This document shows positions 1 to 8,257 of a DNA stretch of 56,395 nucleotides, in pieces. The stretch comes from an uncultured Eggerthellaceae bacterium. GTDB lineage: Bacteria; Actinomycetota; Coriobacteriia; Coriobacteriales; Eggerthellaceae. A model generated the notes under the pieces. It saw nothing but the letters and a program-made list of their open reading frames with translations. It was not told the DNA's origin and did no database searches. The DNA lies in the NCBI GenBank assembly GCA_947650915.1, contig CANSWY010000010.1:1-56395 (forward strand), given 5' to 3'. Each line of letters starts with the position of its first letter. The stretch's first letter is position 1. The position numbers and the translations under genes are program-made.

Positions 1-155
1 CGTCCCTTCTGCACATCCGGAGGATCATTCCTATGTGCGATTTGGGACGTCCCTTCTGCACATCCGGAGGATCATTCCTATGTGCGATTTGGGACGTCCC
101 TTTTGCACATCAGGCAACCTTGCAGGTGCGATTTGGGACGTCCCTATTGCACATG
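1..155. repeat. PR32 palindromic repeat array, locus 1
   Basis: Four copies (the first partial, cut by the window edge) of the 32-bp PR32 palindrome. Each monomer has a perfect GGGACGTCCC core flanked by TGTGC(A/G)A on one side and TTGCACA on the other. All copies here are in the right-arm orientation (core followed by TTTTGCACAT or TTCTGCACAT). A 47-bp unit is duplicated exactly (1-47 and 48-94), showing recent tandem expansion. The array ends 4 bp from the stop codon of the minus-strand ogt gene at 159. The short reading frames across it, with recurring peptides such as CDLGRPFCT, are by-products of the repeat. Confidence 0.9.
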
Positions 156-158
156 CGG

Positions 159-674
159 TCAGGGGAGGCGCACGCCTTCGTGTTCCAGGAGGGCGCGCTT
201 CTTGTCCAGACCGCCGGCATAGCCGGTGAGGCTGCCGTCTGAACCCACCACACGGTGGCACGGGATGATGATGCTGATGGGGTTGTGGCCCACCGCGCCG
301 CCCGTGGCTTGCGCGCTCATGCGTTCGCGCCCCAGCTTTTTCGCCGCCTGTTGCGCCAATTGGCCGTAGGTGCGCACTTCCCCCTGCGGGATGGCACAAA
401 GCAGCTGCCAGACCACGTGGCGGAACTCAGAACCGATAGGCGCCAGCGTGAGGCCGTCAAGACTGGGCCTCTTGCCTGCGAAATAGGCGTAAAGCCACGC
501 GCACGCCGCCTCCAAGTGCGGATGGGAACCCTCCTCAAGCGGCGCATCCAGCGTGCCCGCGAAGTATTTCTGCCCTTCGATCCAAAGGCCCTTCAGGCCA
601 TCATCGGCCGCAGCCAGCGTGAGCAGCCCCACCGGGGAATCGTAGGTGCATGAGACATAGGATGAAGCTGTCAT
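159..674 (-). CDS. ogt: methylated-DNA--protein-cysteine methyltransferase
   Basis: A 171-residue suicide alkyltransferase that moves the methyl group from O6-methylguanine (or O4-methylthymine) in DNA onto its own cysteine. The active-site motif PCHRV is present with Cys139, inside the conserved block IIIPCHRVVGSDGSLTGYAGG, and the helix-turn-helix segment with GEVRTYGQLA lies before it. Length fits Ogt-type proteins without an Ada regulatory domain. The ATG at 674 is chosen because AAAGGA lies about 8 nt upstream; longer frames would run into alkA. It follows alkA by 22 bp, so it is probably the last gene of the ribE-ribBA-alkA-ogt transcript. Pairing with a 3-methyladenine glycosylase makes a compact alkylation-repair module. 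The stop lies next to a PR32 array. Confidence 0.95.
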   Translation of the reverse strand: MTASSYVSCTYDSPVGLLTLAAADDGLKGLWIEGQKYFAGTLDAPLEEGSHPHLEAACAWLYAYFAGKRPSLDGLTLAPIGSEFRHVVWQLLCAIPQGEVRTYGQLAQQAAKKLGRERMSAQATGGAVGHNPISIIIPCHRVVGSDGSLTGYAGGLDKKRALLEHEGVRLP

Positions 675-696
675 GGAATGTTCCTTTCTGAAAACA

Positions 697-1599
697 TCAA
701 TCCGATGACCAGAGAGACATGGTGGCATAGGCGCGCCACGGACGCCACCCTTCAGCCACCTCTTCGACCTGCTTCTGCGTGAGCGGATCCATCGCCTTTT
801 TGATGCCCAGATCCGTTGCAGGGAACGCATCGGCATGACCGGTGGCGCGCATGGCCACATACTGCGCCGTCCAAGGGCCGATGCCCGGAAGCTTCTCCAG
901 TTCCGGCACCGTGCGCGCCGGATCCGCCCCATAGGACAGGTCAAGCTCTCCCGCCTCCAGTGCCCGGGCCAGCGCGCAGATAGTGCGCGTGCGCGCCCCC
1001 ACGATGCCGAGCGCACCCAACGCATCAGGCGCACCCTCCCCCAGCGCCAGGATGTCCTCCGCAGCGGGGAACGTGCAAGAGAGCTGCGGTGCGGGCACAT
1101 CCACCGGGTGACCGAATGCAGCTGCCACACGCCCAGCCAGCGTGCTTGCTCCCTTCACGGAGATCTGCTGGCCCAGCACGGCGCGCGTGCACATTTCGAA
1201 GACGTCGAAGCAGCCGGGCAGGCGCGTGCCCGGAATCAGCTTGCCCGGGAACCGATCGCGAAAGGACGCCAGCTCCGCCTCAATGGCCACAGGGTCCGCG
1301 TCCAGATCGAACAGATGGCGCACGCGTTCGGCACAGACGGACGCAACGTCCTGCAACGAAAACGACACCGTGAGCATGGCCTGCGCGCGTTCCTTGTCAG
1401 GGCGCACGGAAAGCCAGCCGCGCAGCACCCCTTCCCCACTGGGCGCGTCCACCTGCACCGTGCGCCAGTACGCACCGTCATCCACCGCCTCCACACCGGG
1501 AATGGCACGCAGCGCAAGGAACCCCAGGATGCGCTCCCACGCATACGGCTCAGCGTAGGGCAGCGTGAGCACAGCCCCCGCATCCGCGCCAGCCGTCAC
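697..1599 (-). CDS. alkA: DNA-3-methyladenine glycosylase II (AlkA)
   Basis: A 300-residue HhH-GPD base-excision glycosylase that removes alkylated bases such as 3-methyladenine. The N-terminal AlkA domain starts with [17 protein letters not shown]. The central core has [11 protein letters not shown], the helix-hairpin-helix reads [16 protein letters not shown], and the catalytic aspartate is Asp263 in [12 protein letters not shown]. The start is a GTG whose last two bases form the beginning of the ribBA TGA stop (GTGA overlap), which implies translational coupling to riboflavin synthesis. There is no Ada domain at the N-terminus, so no adaptive-response regulator is built in. The downstream ogt completes a direct-reversal plus excision pair. 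Confidence 0.95.
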   Translation of the reverse strand: MTAGADAGAVLTLPYAEPYAWERILGFLALRAIPGVEAVDDGAYWRTVQVDAPSGEGVLRGWLSVRPDKERAQAMLTVSFSLQDVASVCAERVRHLFDLDADPVAIEAELASFRDRFPGKLIPGTRLPGCFDVFEMCTRAVLGQQISVKGASTLAGRVAAAFGHPVDVPAPQLSCTFPAAEDILALGEGAPDALGALGIVGARTRTICALARALEAGELDLSYGADPARTVPELEKLPGIGPWTAQYVAMRATGHADAFPATDLGIKKAMDPLTQKQVEEVAEGWRPWRAYATMSLWSSD

Positions 1600-2795
1600 A
1601 GGATGTGCCCCATGCGCGTGCGCTTCGTTTCCAGGTACGCGCGGTCGTAGTCCGTGGCCGCAGCCACGATAGGCACGCGTTCGGCGATCTCAAGCCCGAA
1701 ATCGGACAGCTGATAGACCTTGTCAGGGTTGTTCGTGAGCAGGCGGATGGTACGCACGCCCAAATCATGCAGGATCTGGGCCCCGATGTAGTATTCGCGT
1801 TCATCCCCCTGAAAGCCCAGAGCCAGGTTCGCATCCAACGTGTCCAGGCCTTCGTCTTGCAGCTCATAGGCGCGCAGCTTGTTCACCAGTCCGATGCCGC
1901 GACCCTCCTGGCGCATGTACAGGACAATGCCGCGGCCCTCATCGTTCACCATCTGCATGGCCGCATCCAGCTGTTCGCCGCAGTCGCACCGGAGGCTGCC
2001 GAACGCGTCCCCGGTGAGGCATTCCGAATGCACGCGCACCAGCACGTCTTCGCCGTTGCCGATGTCCCCCTTCACCAGCGCCACGTGATGTTCGCCATTC
2101 AGCAGGTTGAGGTACGCGCAGGCTTCGAATTCGCCGTGCTTGGTGGGCAGCTTCGTGCGCGCCACTTGGTCCACCAGCTTGTCGTGGCGCTTGCGCCATT
2201 CTTGCAGCTCACGGATGCTGATGAGTTTCAGACCCAGCTGCTGCGCCAGTTCCGCCAGTTCCGGCGCGCGCATCATGGTGCCGTCATCCTTCATGACCTC
2301 ACAGCAAAGGCCGCACTCTCGAAGCCCTGCGATGCGCATGAGATCCACCGTGGCCTCCGTGTGGCCGTTGCGCTCCAGCACACCATTGGTGCGTGCCACC
2401 AGCGGAAACATGTGCCCCGGGCGTCGGAACCAATCCGGCCGCGCCTCCGGGTCAGCGCAGGCGCGCGCCGTGAGGCCGCGTTCGGCCGCAGAGATGCCGG
2501 TGGTGGTGTCCCGGAAGTCCACGCTCACCGTGAACGCCGTTTCGTGGTTGTCCGTGTTGTCCCGCACCATCTGGGGAAACTCCAGCGCCGCCGCGATCTC
2601 CTTGGACAGTGGCATGCAGATGAGCCCGCGGCCTTCGCGCGCCATGAGGTTCACGTTCTCCGTGGTGGCGAATTCGGCGGCGCAGATGAGATCCCCTTCA
2701 TTTTCCCGGTCAGGATCATCCGTGCAGATGATGCATTTGCCCGCCTGAAGGTCTGCGATGGCCTCTTCGATGGTGGCCGTCTTGATGCGTTCCAT
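1596..2795 (-). CDS. ribBA: bifunctional 3,4-dihydroxy-2-butanone-4-phosphate synthase / GTP cyclohydrolase II
   Basis: A 399-residue fusion supplying both precursors of riboflavin. The RibB half (about 1-200) converts ribulose 5-phosphate to dihydroxybutanone phosphate and shows the acidic metal-binding motif [10 protein letters not shown] and the RRPGHMFPL block. The RibA half (about 205-399) opens GTP; it has the zinc-binding cysteines in [17 protein letters not shown] and the RQEGRGIGL motif. The ATG at 2795 begins [12 protein letters not shown], the usual start for the family. A longer frame continues upstream but overlaps ribE, so it is rejected. The gene lies 2 bp after ribE and overlaps alkA by 4 bp. 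No separate ribA or ribB is seen. Confidence 0.97.
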   Translation of the reverse strand: MERIKTATIEEAIADLQAGKCIICTDDPDRENEGDLICAAEFATTENVNLMAREGRGLICMPLSKEIAAALEFPQMVRDNTDNHETAFTVSVDFRDTTTGISAAERGLTARACADPEARPDWFRRPGHMFPLVARTNGVLERNGHTEATVDLMRIAGLRECGLCCEVMKDDGTMMRAPELAELAQQLGLKLISIRELQEWRKRHDKLVDQVARTKLPTKHGEFEACAYLNLLNGEHHVALVKGDIGNGEDVLVRVHSECLTGDAFGSLRCDCGEQLDAAMQMVNDEGRGIVLYMRQEGRGIGLVNKLRAYELQDEGLDTLDANLALGFQGDEREYYIGAQILHDLGVRTIRLLTNNPDKVYQLSDFGLEIAERVPIVAAATDYDRAYLETKRTRMGHIL

Positions 2796-2797
2796 GG

Positions 2798-3460
2798 CTA
2801 GAATCCCATCTCTTGGAGCGCTTGCAGCGTGAGTCCGCTCTGCGCGCTGGGTGCATTTCCGTCTTGTTCGGTCAGCAGTCCTACGGCACGGAAGACGTAC
2901 TTGCCCAGCACGTCGCATTCCACATTCACCGCATCCCCCACCCGCTTGGTGCCCAGGCTGGTGTTCGCGAACGTGTGCGGGATGAGGGAGACGCCGAACG
3001 CGTGCGGGCTGATGTCCGTCACGGTGAGGCTGATGCCTTCAAGGGCAACGGATCCCTTTTCCACGATGCCGTCCGCAATGACACTGCTGACATCCACGCT
3101 GAGACGCACCGCGTCCGAATCCTCCTTGATGGATGCGATGGTGCCCACGCCGTCGATATGACCGGACACGATGTGTCCACCGATGCGGCCGCCCACAACG
3201 GCTGCGCGCTCCAGGTTGACGGAGCTGCCCGGCCGCAGGCTGGCGAAGGATGTGCGGGAGATGGTCTCCGGCATGACGTCGGCCGCGAAGGAGTCCGCCG
3301 TGAGCGCGGAAACCGTGAGGCACACGCCGTTCGTGGCGACGCTGTCCCCCACCTGGGTGCCTTCCAGCACCTTCTGCGCGCTGATGCGGATGCGCGAACC
3401 GGCGCCGCGCCGTTCGATGGCCGAGATGCGGCCCACCTCTTCGATGATGCCAGTGAACAA
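2798..3460 (-). CDS. ribE: riboflavin synthase alpha chain
   Basis: A 220-residue enzyme that dismutates two molecules of 6,7-dimethyl-8-ribityllumazine into riboflavin. Two homologous lumazine-binding barrels are visible, one starting [10 protein letters not shown] and the second around [13 protein letters not shown] (residues 96-108). The start codon is TTG, supported by a GGAGG ribosome site 5 nt upstream and by the universally conserved N-terminus. It heads the ribE-ribBA-alkA-ogt unit and is separated from ribD by about 400 bp containing a PR32 array, so it probably has its own promoter. I did not find a convincing -35/-10 pair or an FMN riboswitch in that gap. The preceding enzyme, RibH, is not encoded in the window. 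Confidence 0.97.
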   Translation of the reverse strand: MFTGIIEEVGRISAIERRGAGSRIRISAQKVLEGTQVGDSVATNGVCLTVSALTADSFAADVMPETISRTSFASLRPGSSVNLERAAVVGGRIGGHIVSGHIDGVGTIASIKEDSDAVRLSVDVSSVIADGIVEKGSVALEGISLTVTDISPHAFGVSLIPHTFANTSLGTKRVGDAVNVECDVLGKYVFRAVGLLTEQDGNAPSAQSGLTLQALQEMGF

Positions 3461-3573
3461 GGATGCCTCCTGATCCGTTTCTGTGCATCGTAGCGCACGA
3501 AAGCGGGAAATGGGAGCGTGACAAGAGGGTCAGGGCATTTCGTCACATAGAACAAAGGCTATCCGAAAGACAA

Positions 3574-3843
3574 TGCGCAAAAGGGACGCTCCAAATCCTG
3601 AATGTGCAAAAGGGACGCTCCAAATTGCACATATCTGGGTGGGTGATGTGCAAAAGGGACGTTCCAAATTGCGCGGGGATGCGCCCTGAACGTGCAAAAG
3701 GGACGTTCCAAATCGCACATAGGAACAATCTTTCTTTGCAGATTCTCTTTTCCTATGTGCAATTTGGGACGTCCCTTTTGCACGTTCAGGATTTGGGACG
3801 TCCCTTTTGCACATCAGGATTTGGGATGGCTCTTTTGCGCATC
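3574..3843. repeat. PR32 array, locus 2 (between ribD and ribE)
   Basis: At least seven monomers: four left-oriented copies (GGGACG[T/C]TCC form, from 3574 to about 3722), a spacer, then three right-oriented copies to 3843. The central inverted pair (about 3692-3786) can form a long hairpin. This is the longest single array in the window, and some copies are degenerate (GGGACGCTCC, GGGATGGCTC). It fills most of the 398-bp gap between ribE and ribD and ends 15 bp from the ribD stop, splitting what would otherwise be one riboflavin operon. The remaining 113 bp (3461-3573) upstream of ribE must hold its promoter; nothing else was recognised there. Confidence 0.9.
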
Positions 3844-3858
3844 CTTGATGGGAGAGGG

Positions 3859-4995
3859 TCAGAGGCGGCCTTCTATGAGGAGGTCATCGCCCAAGAGAGT
3901 GATGCGCACGTCCGTGAGGGTGAGGGCGTCCGCTGGCACGGCCACGCCGGTGCCTCCCACGGGGCCGGGCGCGCCCGCTCCGCCGAAGATCTTCGGCGCC
4001 ACGTAGGCCTGCACGCAGTCCGCCAGTTTCGCATCGAACACGGCGCCCAACAGCTGCGGACCGCCCTCCACGATGACGCTGCTGATACCCGCCTCCCCCA
4101 GCGCGCAGAAGGCCGCGTCCAGATCCACCTGGCCGTCCCGCTCAGGCACCGTGAGCATCCGACATCCGCTCGCTTCAAGCGCGCGGAACGCTTCGCCGTC
4201 CGTTTCCGTCGTCACGATGCAGGTGGGTGCTTCGGCCGCGGTGCGCACCAGCTGCGCATCCAACGGCGTGCGCAGATGCGTGTCCACCACCACGCGCAGC
4301 GGCTGGTGCACGCCCAGCAGGGATGCCGCCTCCACCGGCCGCGCCGTGAGCGATGGGTCGTCCGCCAAGACCGTGCCAACGCCCACCATGATGGCGGCGT
4401 GCCGCGCACGGTCAGCATGCACGCGGGCGCGCGCCGCCTCTCCAGTGATCCAGCGGGATGCCCCCGTGCGCGTGGCCACCTTGCCATCCAGCGTCTCCGC
4501 GAACTTCGCGATGACCAGCGGACGCCCGGTGCGGATGAAATGGAAGAACGGCGCGTTCAGTTCGTCATATTCGGCGCGCAGGATGCCCTCGTCCACACGG
4601 ATGCCCGCATCCCGCAACCGCCGCACGCCCGCGCCCGCCACCAGCGGGTTCGGGTCAGCCGAACCTATCACCACGCGCGCTACGCCCGCTTCGATGAGCG
4701 CATCAGCGCAAGGCGGCTGCTTGCCCGTGTGAGAACATGGCTCCAGCGTGACGTAGGCGGTGGCCCCACGCGCATCCTCCCCGCGCTGTTCGCAGTCATG
4801 GAGCGCATTGCGTTCGGCGTGGAGGCCACCGAAGCGTTCGTGCCAACCTTCGCCGATCACGCGCCCATCGCGCACCAGCACGCAGCCCACCTGCGGGTTC
4901 GGGGCCACCCACCCCTCCCCGCGCTGTGCCAGTTCGCACGCGCGCTGCATGAAGGCGGCATCGGCCGTTTCCGCATGCCCTTCCGCGCACGCCAT
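3859..4995 (-). CDS. ribD: bifunctional riboflavin biosynthesis deaminase/reductase RibD
   Basis: A 378-residue two-domain enzyme acting after GTP cyclohydrolase II. The N-terminal cytidine-deaminase-like domain (about 10-145) has the zinc motif HAERNAL and the partner PCSHTGKQPPC, with the Glu and two Cys ligands intact. The C-terminal reductase domain (about 155-378) opens with PLVIAKFAETLDGKVAT and carries the NADPH-binding segment GVGTVLADDPSLTARP. The ATG at 4995 shares one base with the pepP stop (TGATG), so translation is probably coupled to pepP. A PR32 array starts 15 bp after its stop, separating it from ribE. Confidence 0.97.
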   Translation of the reverse strand: MACAEGHAETADAAFMQRACELAQRGEGWVAPNPQVGCVLVRDGRVIGEGWHERFGGLHAERNALHDCEQRGEDARGATAYVTLEPCSHTGKQPPCADALIEAGVARVVIGSADPNPLVAGAGVRRLRDAGIRVDEGILRAEYDELNAPFFHFIRTGRPLVIAKFAETLDGKVATRTGASRWITGEAARARVHADRARHAAIMVGVGTVLADDPSLTARPVEAASLLGVHQPLRVVVDTHLRTPLDAQLVRTAAEAPTCIVTTETDGEAFRALEASGCRMLTVPERDGQVDLDAAFCALGEAGISSVIVEGGPQLLGAVFDAKLADCVQAYVAPKIFGGAGAPGPVGGTGVAVPADALTLTDVRITLLGDDLLIEGRL

Positions 4996-6101
4996 CAGAT
5001 CACCACGGGTTCGTGGGTTGAGCGGGTGAACACGCTGAAGCCGTCTTCGGTGATGATGCCGAAGTCTTCCAAACGCATGCCGAAGTCCCCCGGCACGTAG
5101 ATGCCCGGCTCCACCGTGACCACGTTGCCCGGCACGAGCGGACGGCCGTTGCGCGGCGAGAGCACAGGCTCCTCATGGATCTGGATGCCCACGCCGTGCC
5201 CCAGCCCGTGTCCCATGAGACCGCCGAAACCGCCGCCTTCCAGCACGGAGAGCGCCAGCTCGTGCGCCTCCTTGCCCGTGACGCCGGGCTTCAGCATGGC
5301 CTCCACCGCCTCGTTCGCGCGTCGGAGCGTCCGCCATGCGTCCAGTATGCGGCCCTGCGGCTCCCCCAGAAAAACCATGCGCGTCATATCAGAGCAATAT
5401 CCGCCGCGCCGCGCGCCGAAGTCCATCACTACGCACTGGCCCGCCTCCAGCACCTTGCCGCTGACCAGCGCGTGCGGAGAGGCGCCGTTCTCGCCACAGG
5501 CCACGATGGAGGGGAACGCCAGCTCATCGGCACCGTTCTTCAGCATGAACCAGTCCAGTTCCAGCTGCACGTCCCGTTCGGTCATGCCCGGGCGCATGAA
5601 CCCGATGATGTGAGCGAAGGCCGCATCCGTCACCTCTTGCGCCGCCTGCAAGCGCGCCGCTTCCGCAGCGTCCTTCACGGCGCGCAGCCCCAGCACCAGG
5701 CCCTTCGTCTCCTGGAAGCGCCCCGGCGCGCCGAACGCCTCTTCCAGCGAACGGTACTCCGCCAGCGTGAGACTGCTCTCCACGGCAAGCTGGCCGGCTT
5801 CCACGCCGCAGACAGCCGCTCGATCCGCCGCCCACGCGGAGAACGCGCGCGCCTCCGCATCCACCTGGAGCGGCGTACCTTCCGCTTCGCGCGCCAGCGC
5901 CGTGATGTAGCGGGAATCCGTGTGCAGCCACGCCCCGTCCCCTGAAGCGGGCACGAACAGCGCGTGGGCCTGTTCGTCATCGAACGCGCCGCAGAAGCCC
6001 GTGAGCCATTCGATGTTCGCCGTGTCGCGGGTGTAGAGAGCCGCAGCCCCGGCTTCCGCCAGCGCCGCCTGCAAGCGCGCGATGCGCGATGGTTCGAACA
6101 C
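4995..6101 (-). CDS. pepP: Xaa-Pro aminopeptidase, M24 family
   Basis: A 368-residue metallopeptidase that removes N-terminal residues before proline. The creatinase-like N-terminal domain spans about 1-125; the pita-bread M24 domain follows, with the metal ligands in VVMDFGARRGGYCSDMTR, GHGLGHGVGIQIHEEP and VTVEPGIY. The GTG at 6101 (VFEPSRIARL) is chosen because it has a strong AAGGAAGG site 9 nt upstream and matches the family N-terminus. An in-frame ATG at 6164 would add 21 residues without a ribosome site, and the still longer open frame is only the antisense of the neighbouring membrane-protein gene. Its TGA overlaps the ribD ATG. In many actinobacteria a pepP/pepQ gene follows the aro genes, which fits this location. 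Confidence 0.93.
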   Translation of the reverse strand: MFEPSRIARLQAALAEAGAAALYTRDTANIEWLTGFCGAFDDEQAHALFVPASGDGAWLHTDSRYITALAREAEGTPLQVDAEARAFSAWAADRAAVCGVEAGQLAVESSLTLAEYRSLEEAFGAPGRFQETKGLVLGLRAVKDAAEAARLQAAQEVTDAAFAHIIGFMRPGMTERDVQLELDWFMLKNGADELAFPSIVACGENGASPHALVSGKVLEAGQCVVMDFGARRGGYCSDMTRMVFLGEPQGRILDAWRTLRRANEAVEAMLKPGVTGKEAHELALSVLEGGGFGGLMGHGLGHGVGIQIHEEPVLSPRNGRPLVPGNVVTVEPGIYVPGDFGMRLEDFGIITEDGFSVFTRSTHEPVVI

Positions 6102-6172
6102 GGCCGCACCTTCCTTCCTTGATGCATGCCAGGGGGCCGGCCCCTTCAAGCATGCGTTCGTCATGCGTATTG

Positions 6173-6178
6173 TAGAAT
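6173..6178 (+). promoter_or_regulatory. -10 box of a leaderless-type promoter
   Basis: TAGAAT lies exactly 7 bases before the ATG at 6186. Transcription starting 7 nt after a -10 box would begin at or next to the start codon, and no Shine-Dalgarno sequence precedes the ATG. No good -35 hexamer was seen at 16-18 bp. The same arrangement is found at rlmD (39007). Confidence 0.5.
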
Positions 6179-6185
6179 CAAACCC

Positions 6186-7856
6186 ATGACGAATGGATCC
6201 GGAACAACAGAACGCTTGCCCCGCTGTCTGGAGACGTTGCCCCGCATCCTGCAATATGCCTTCATCATCTTCATCGCGGTGACGTTGGTCTTGAACGTGG
6301 CCGCGGCACCTTTCCTGGATTTCCATTACAAATGGGCGCTCAATGACCTGGGGTGGCTCTTCCTCCTCATCGGGCTGGGGCTGGGCGTGGTGCTGTGCAT
6401 GGTCGTGCGCGCGGTCTCCAAGACCCTCTCCAAGATCCCCGCGCCTGCGCTTCCCCCATTCCTGGCCTGCCACGGCTTCGGCATCTTCATCGCCTGCGGG
6501 GCCGTGGTCTTGGTCGTGCTCCAAGGCGCGATCATCACCGGATGCTGCTTCATGGGCCTCGACTGGGATGGCCCGATGATGATCTGGCAAACGGACCAGG
6601 CCTGGCTGGATCAGTACTACGGCATCTACCCCAACAACCTCTTTCTGGGCGGGATCTTCACCGGACTGCGCAATGCGATGGGCGGGGACGCATCCCCGCA
6701 ACTCATCCACGCGCTCTGCGCCATCGGCGCGGCATCGGCCACTGCCAGCGTCTGCATGACCGGCTTCATCGCCCGCCATCTTTCGAACACGAAGGGTGGC
6801 GTTTGCACCTTCTTGCTGGCCTTCGTTTTCGTGGGACTGAACCCGCACATGCTGGTCCCGTATTCGGACACCTACAGCTTGGCGTTCACCACCGGAATCC
6901 TCTGCCTGTACGTGTGCTGCAAGAAACCCCTGGTGAAGTGGCCGCTCATCACGCTACTGACAGCCATCGGGTATGCCCTGAAGCCCACCGTGATCATGAT
7001 GGTCATCGCTATCGTGTTCGTTGAAGCAGTGCTGGGATGTTCCCGGATGCTGCGCGCCAAGAGGGCAGCCGCAGCAGGACCCGTAGAAGAGGCGGCAGCC
7101 CATCGCCGCTCCCTTCGCAGGCGCATTGCAACAGCAGTGGGCACCGCGCTGCTCTGCGTTGCGACGTTCGCCATGGCGGAGGGCTGCATCAGCGCGACCT
7201 CGGCGAACGTGGGGGCGAACATAGACGAGGACACCGCATTGAGCGCCGCCCACTACCTCATGCTGGGCGCGAACGACAACGATGGAACATGCACGAACGA
7301 GGACCGCGACTACTCCCTCAGCTGGGCCGACCCGGCCACCCGCGTCCAGAAGAACCTGGAACGGACCGGGGACCGGTACCGCAAGAAAGGCCTTGACGGC
7401 ACGATGGTCCACCTGATGAAGAAGAACCTGATCACCTATGACAACGGTGACATGTGGTGGTACCGCCCGGTCAGGATGTTCATGTTCCAAGTATACGGCA
7501 CCAATGAACCCCTCAAGCAGTTCTATGGCGTAGCAGCCAGCGAAGAGCTCAGCGTGGATGGCGGCATGCGCGCGGCGACGCCATCCCCTTGGTCATGCAT
7601 CGCCCAAGCGCTCTGGTTCATGATCTTGGCCGGCATCGTGCTGAACGCCTTTGCCCGGAAGCAGCCGAAGGGCGTCCAGGTCATCTGCATAGCGCTCTTG
7701 GGGCTGAGCGCGTTCTTGCTCTTGTTCGAGGCAGGGGCGCGCTACCTGTTCCTGTACGCACCCCTCTATGTCATCTTGGGCGTGCGCGGATGGCAGGCGC
7801 TGGGTCAGTGGGCAGAGCGCAAGCGCTCCAGCAACACGTCCAGCGCGTCCACGTAG
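6186..7856 (+). CDS. GT-C-type integral membrane glycosyltransferase-like protein
   Basis: A 556-residue polytopic membrane protein with about 10-12 hydrophobic segments (for example 23-45, 53-75, 95-118) and a large extracytoplasmic stretch around residues 345-465. After TM3 it shows DWDGPMMIW (Asp126, Asp128), followed by YYGIYPNN (about 144-151). An acidic motif in the first external loop plus a YPNN-like motif is typical of lipid-phosphate-sugar-dependent GT-C glycosyltransferases, including some associated with exosortase and cell-wall glycans. That assignment is inference from pattern; the acceptor is unknown. The ATG at 6186 looks leaderless. It is a lone plus-strand gene, and its last 17 codons are encoded antisense to the end of aroQ. 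The C-terminal tail is Ser/Thr/Lys-rich. Confidence 0.75.
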   Translation: MTNGSGTTERLPRCLETLPRILQYAFIIFIAVTLVLNVAAAPFLDFHYKWALNDLGWLFLLIGLGLGVVLCMVVRAVSKTLSKIPAPALPPFLACHGFGIFIACGAVVLVVLQGAIITGCCFMGLDWDGPMMIWQTDQAWLDQYYGIYPNNLFLGGIFTGLRNAMGGDASPQLIHALCAIGAASATASVCMTGFIARHLSNTKGGVCTFLLAFVFVGLNPHMLVPYSDTYSLAFTTGILCLYVCCKKPLVKWPLITLLTAIGYALKPTVIMMVIAIVFVEAVLGCSRMLRAKRAAAAGPVEEAAAHRRSLRRRIATAVGTALLCVATFAMAEGCISATSANVGANIDEDTALSAAHYLMLGANDNDGTCTNEDRDYSLSWADPATRVQKNLERTGDRYRKKGLDGTMVHLMKKNLITYDNGDMWWYRPVRMFMFQVYGTNEPLKQFYGVAASEELSVDGGMRAATPSPWSCIAQALWFMILAGIVLNAFARKQPKGVQVICIALLGLSAFLLLFEAGARYLFLYAPLYVILGVRGWQALGQWAERKRSSNTSSAST

Positions 7857-8245
7857 CCTTGGAAGCCGCGACCGGAGATCTTCTCCGCCACCACGCCGTC
7901 GAACACAGAGATGGCGCGGAACGGCTCACGCGCATCCACGTCTGAGATGTGCACCTCCACCACCGGCGTGCTGATGCTGGCCACCGCATCCCGCAGCGCG
8001 TAGGAGTAATGCGTGTGCGCGCCCGGGTTGTAGATGACGCCGTCGTAGGCGGTGTGCGCCTCATGCAACTTGTCCACCAGCGCGCCTTCGTGGTTGGATT
8101 GGAAGCAACCCACCTCCACGCCGCGCTCAACGCCGGCGCGCGTGACCATGTCCTCCAACGTTGCCAACGTGTCTCGCCCGTAGATGTCCGGTTCGCGCAC
8201 GCCCAGCATGTTCAAGTTCGGGCCGTTCATCAGCAAGATGCGCAT
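7805..8245 (-). CDS. aroQ: 3-dehydroquinate dehydratase, type II
   Basis: A 146-residue dodecameric-type enzyme dehydrating 3-dehydroquinate to 3-dehydroshikimate. It has NGPNLNMLGVREPDIYG at the N-terminus with the catalytic Tyr, the second motif FQSNHEG, and NPGAHTHYSYALRDA with the catalytic His. Length is typical. It lies 12 bp after aroB in the aroC-aroK-aroB-aroQ series. Its 3' end overlaps the convergent membrane-protein gene by 52 bp, so the two transcripts are complementary there. Confidence 0.97.
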   Translation of the reverse strand: MRILLMNGPNLNMLGVREPDIYGRDTLATLEDMVTRAGVERGVEVGCFQSNHEGALVDKLHEAHTAYDGVIYNPGAHTHYSYALRDAVASISTPVVEVHISDVDAREPFRAISVFDGVVAEKISGRGFQGYVDALDVLLERLRSAH

Positions 8246-8257
8246 AGAATCCCTTCC

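Noticed and set aside
3461-3573. FMN riboswitch before ribE
   Set aside because: No recognisable RFN conserved segments; a covariance search would be needed to exclude it fully.
6102-6848. N-terminal extension of pepP to 617 residues
   Set aside because: The extra part is antisense to the membrane-protein gene, has no homology features, and a strong ribosome site supports the GTG at 6101.
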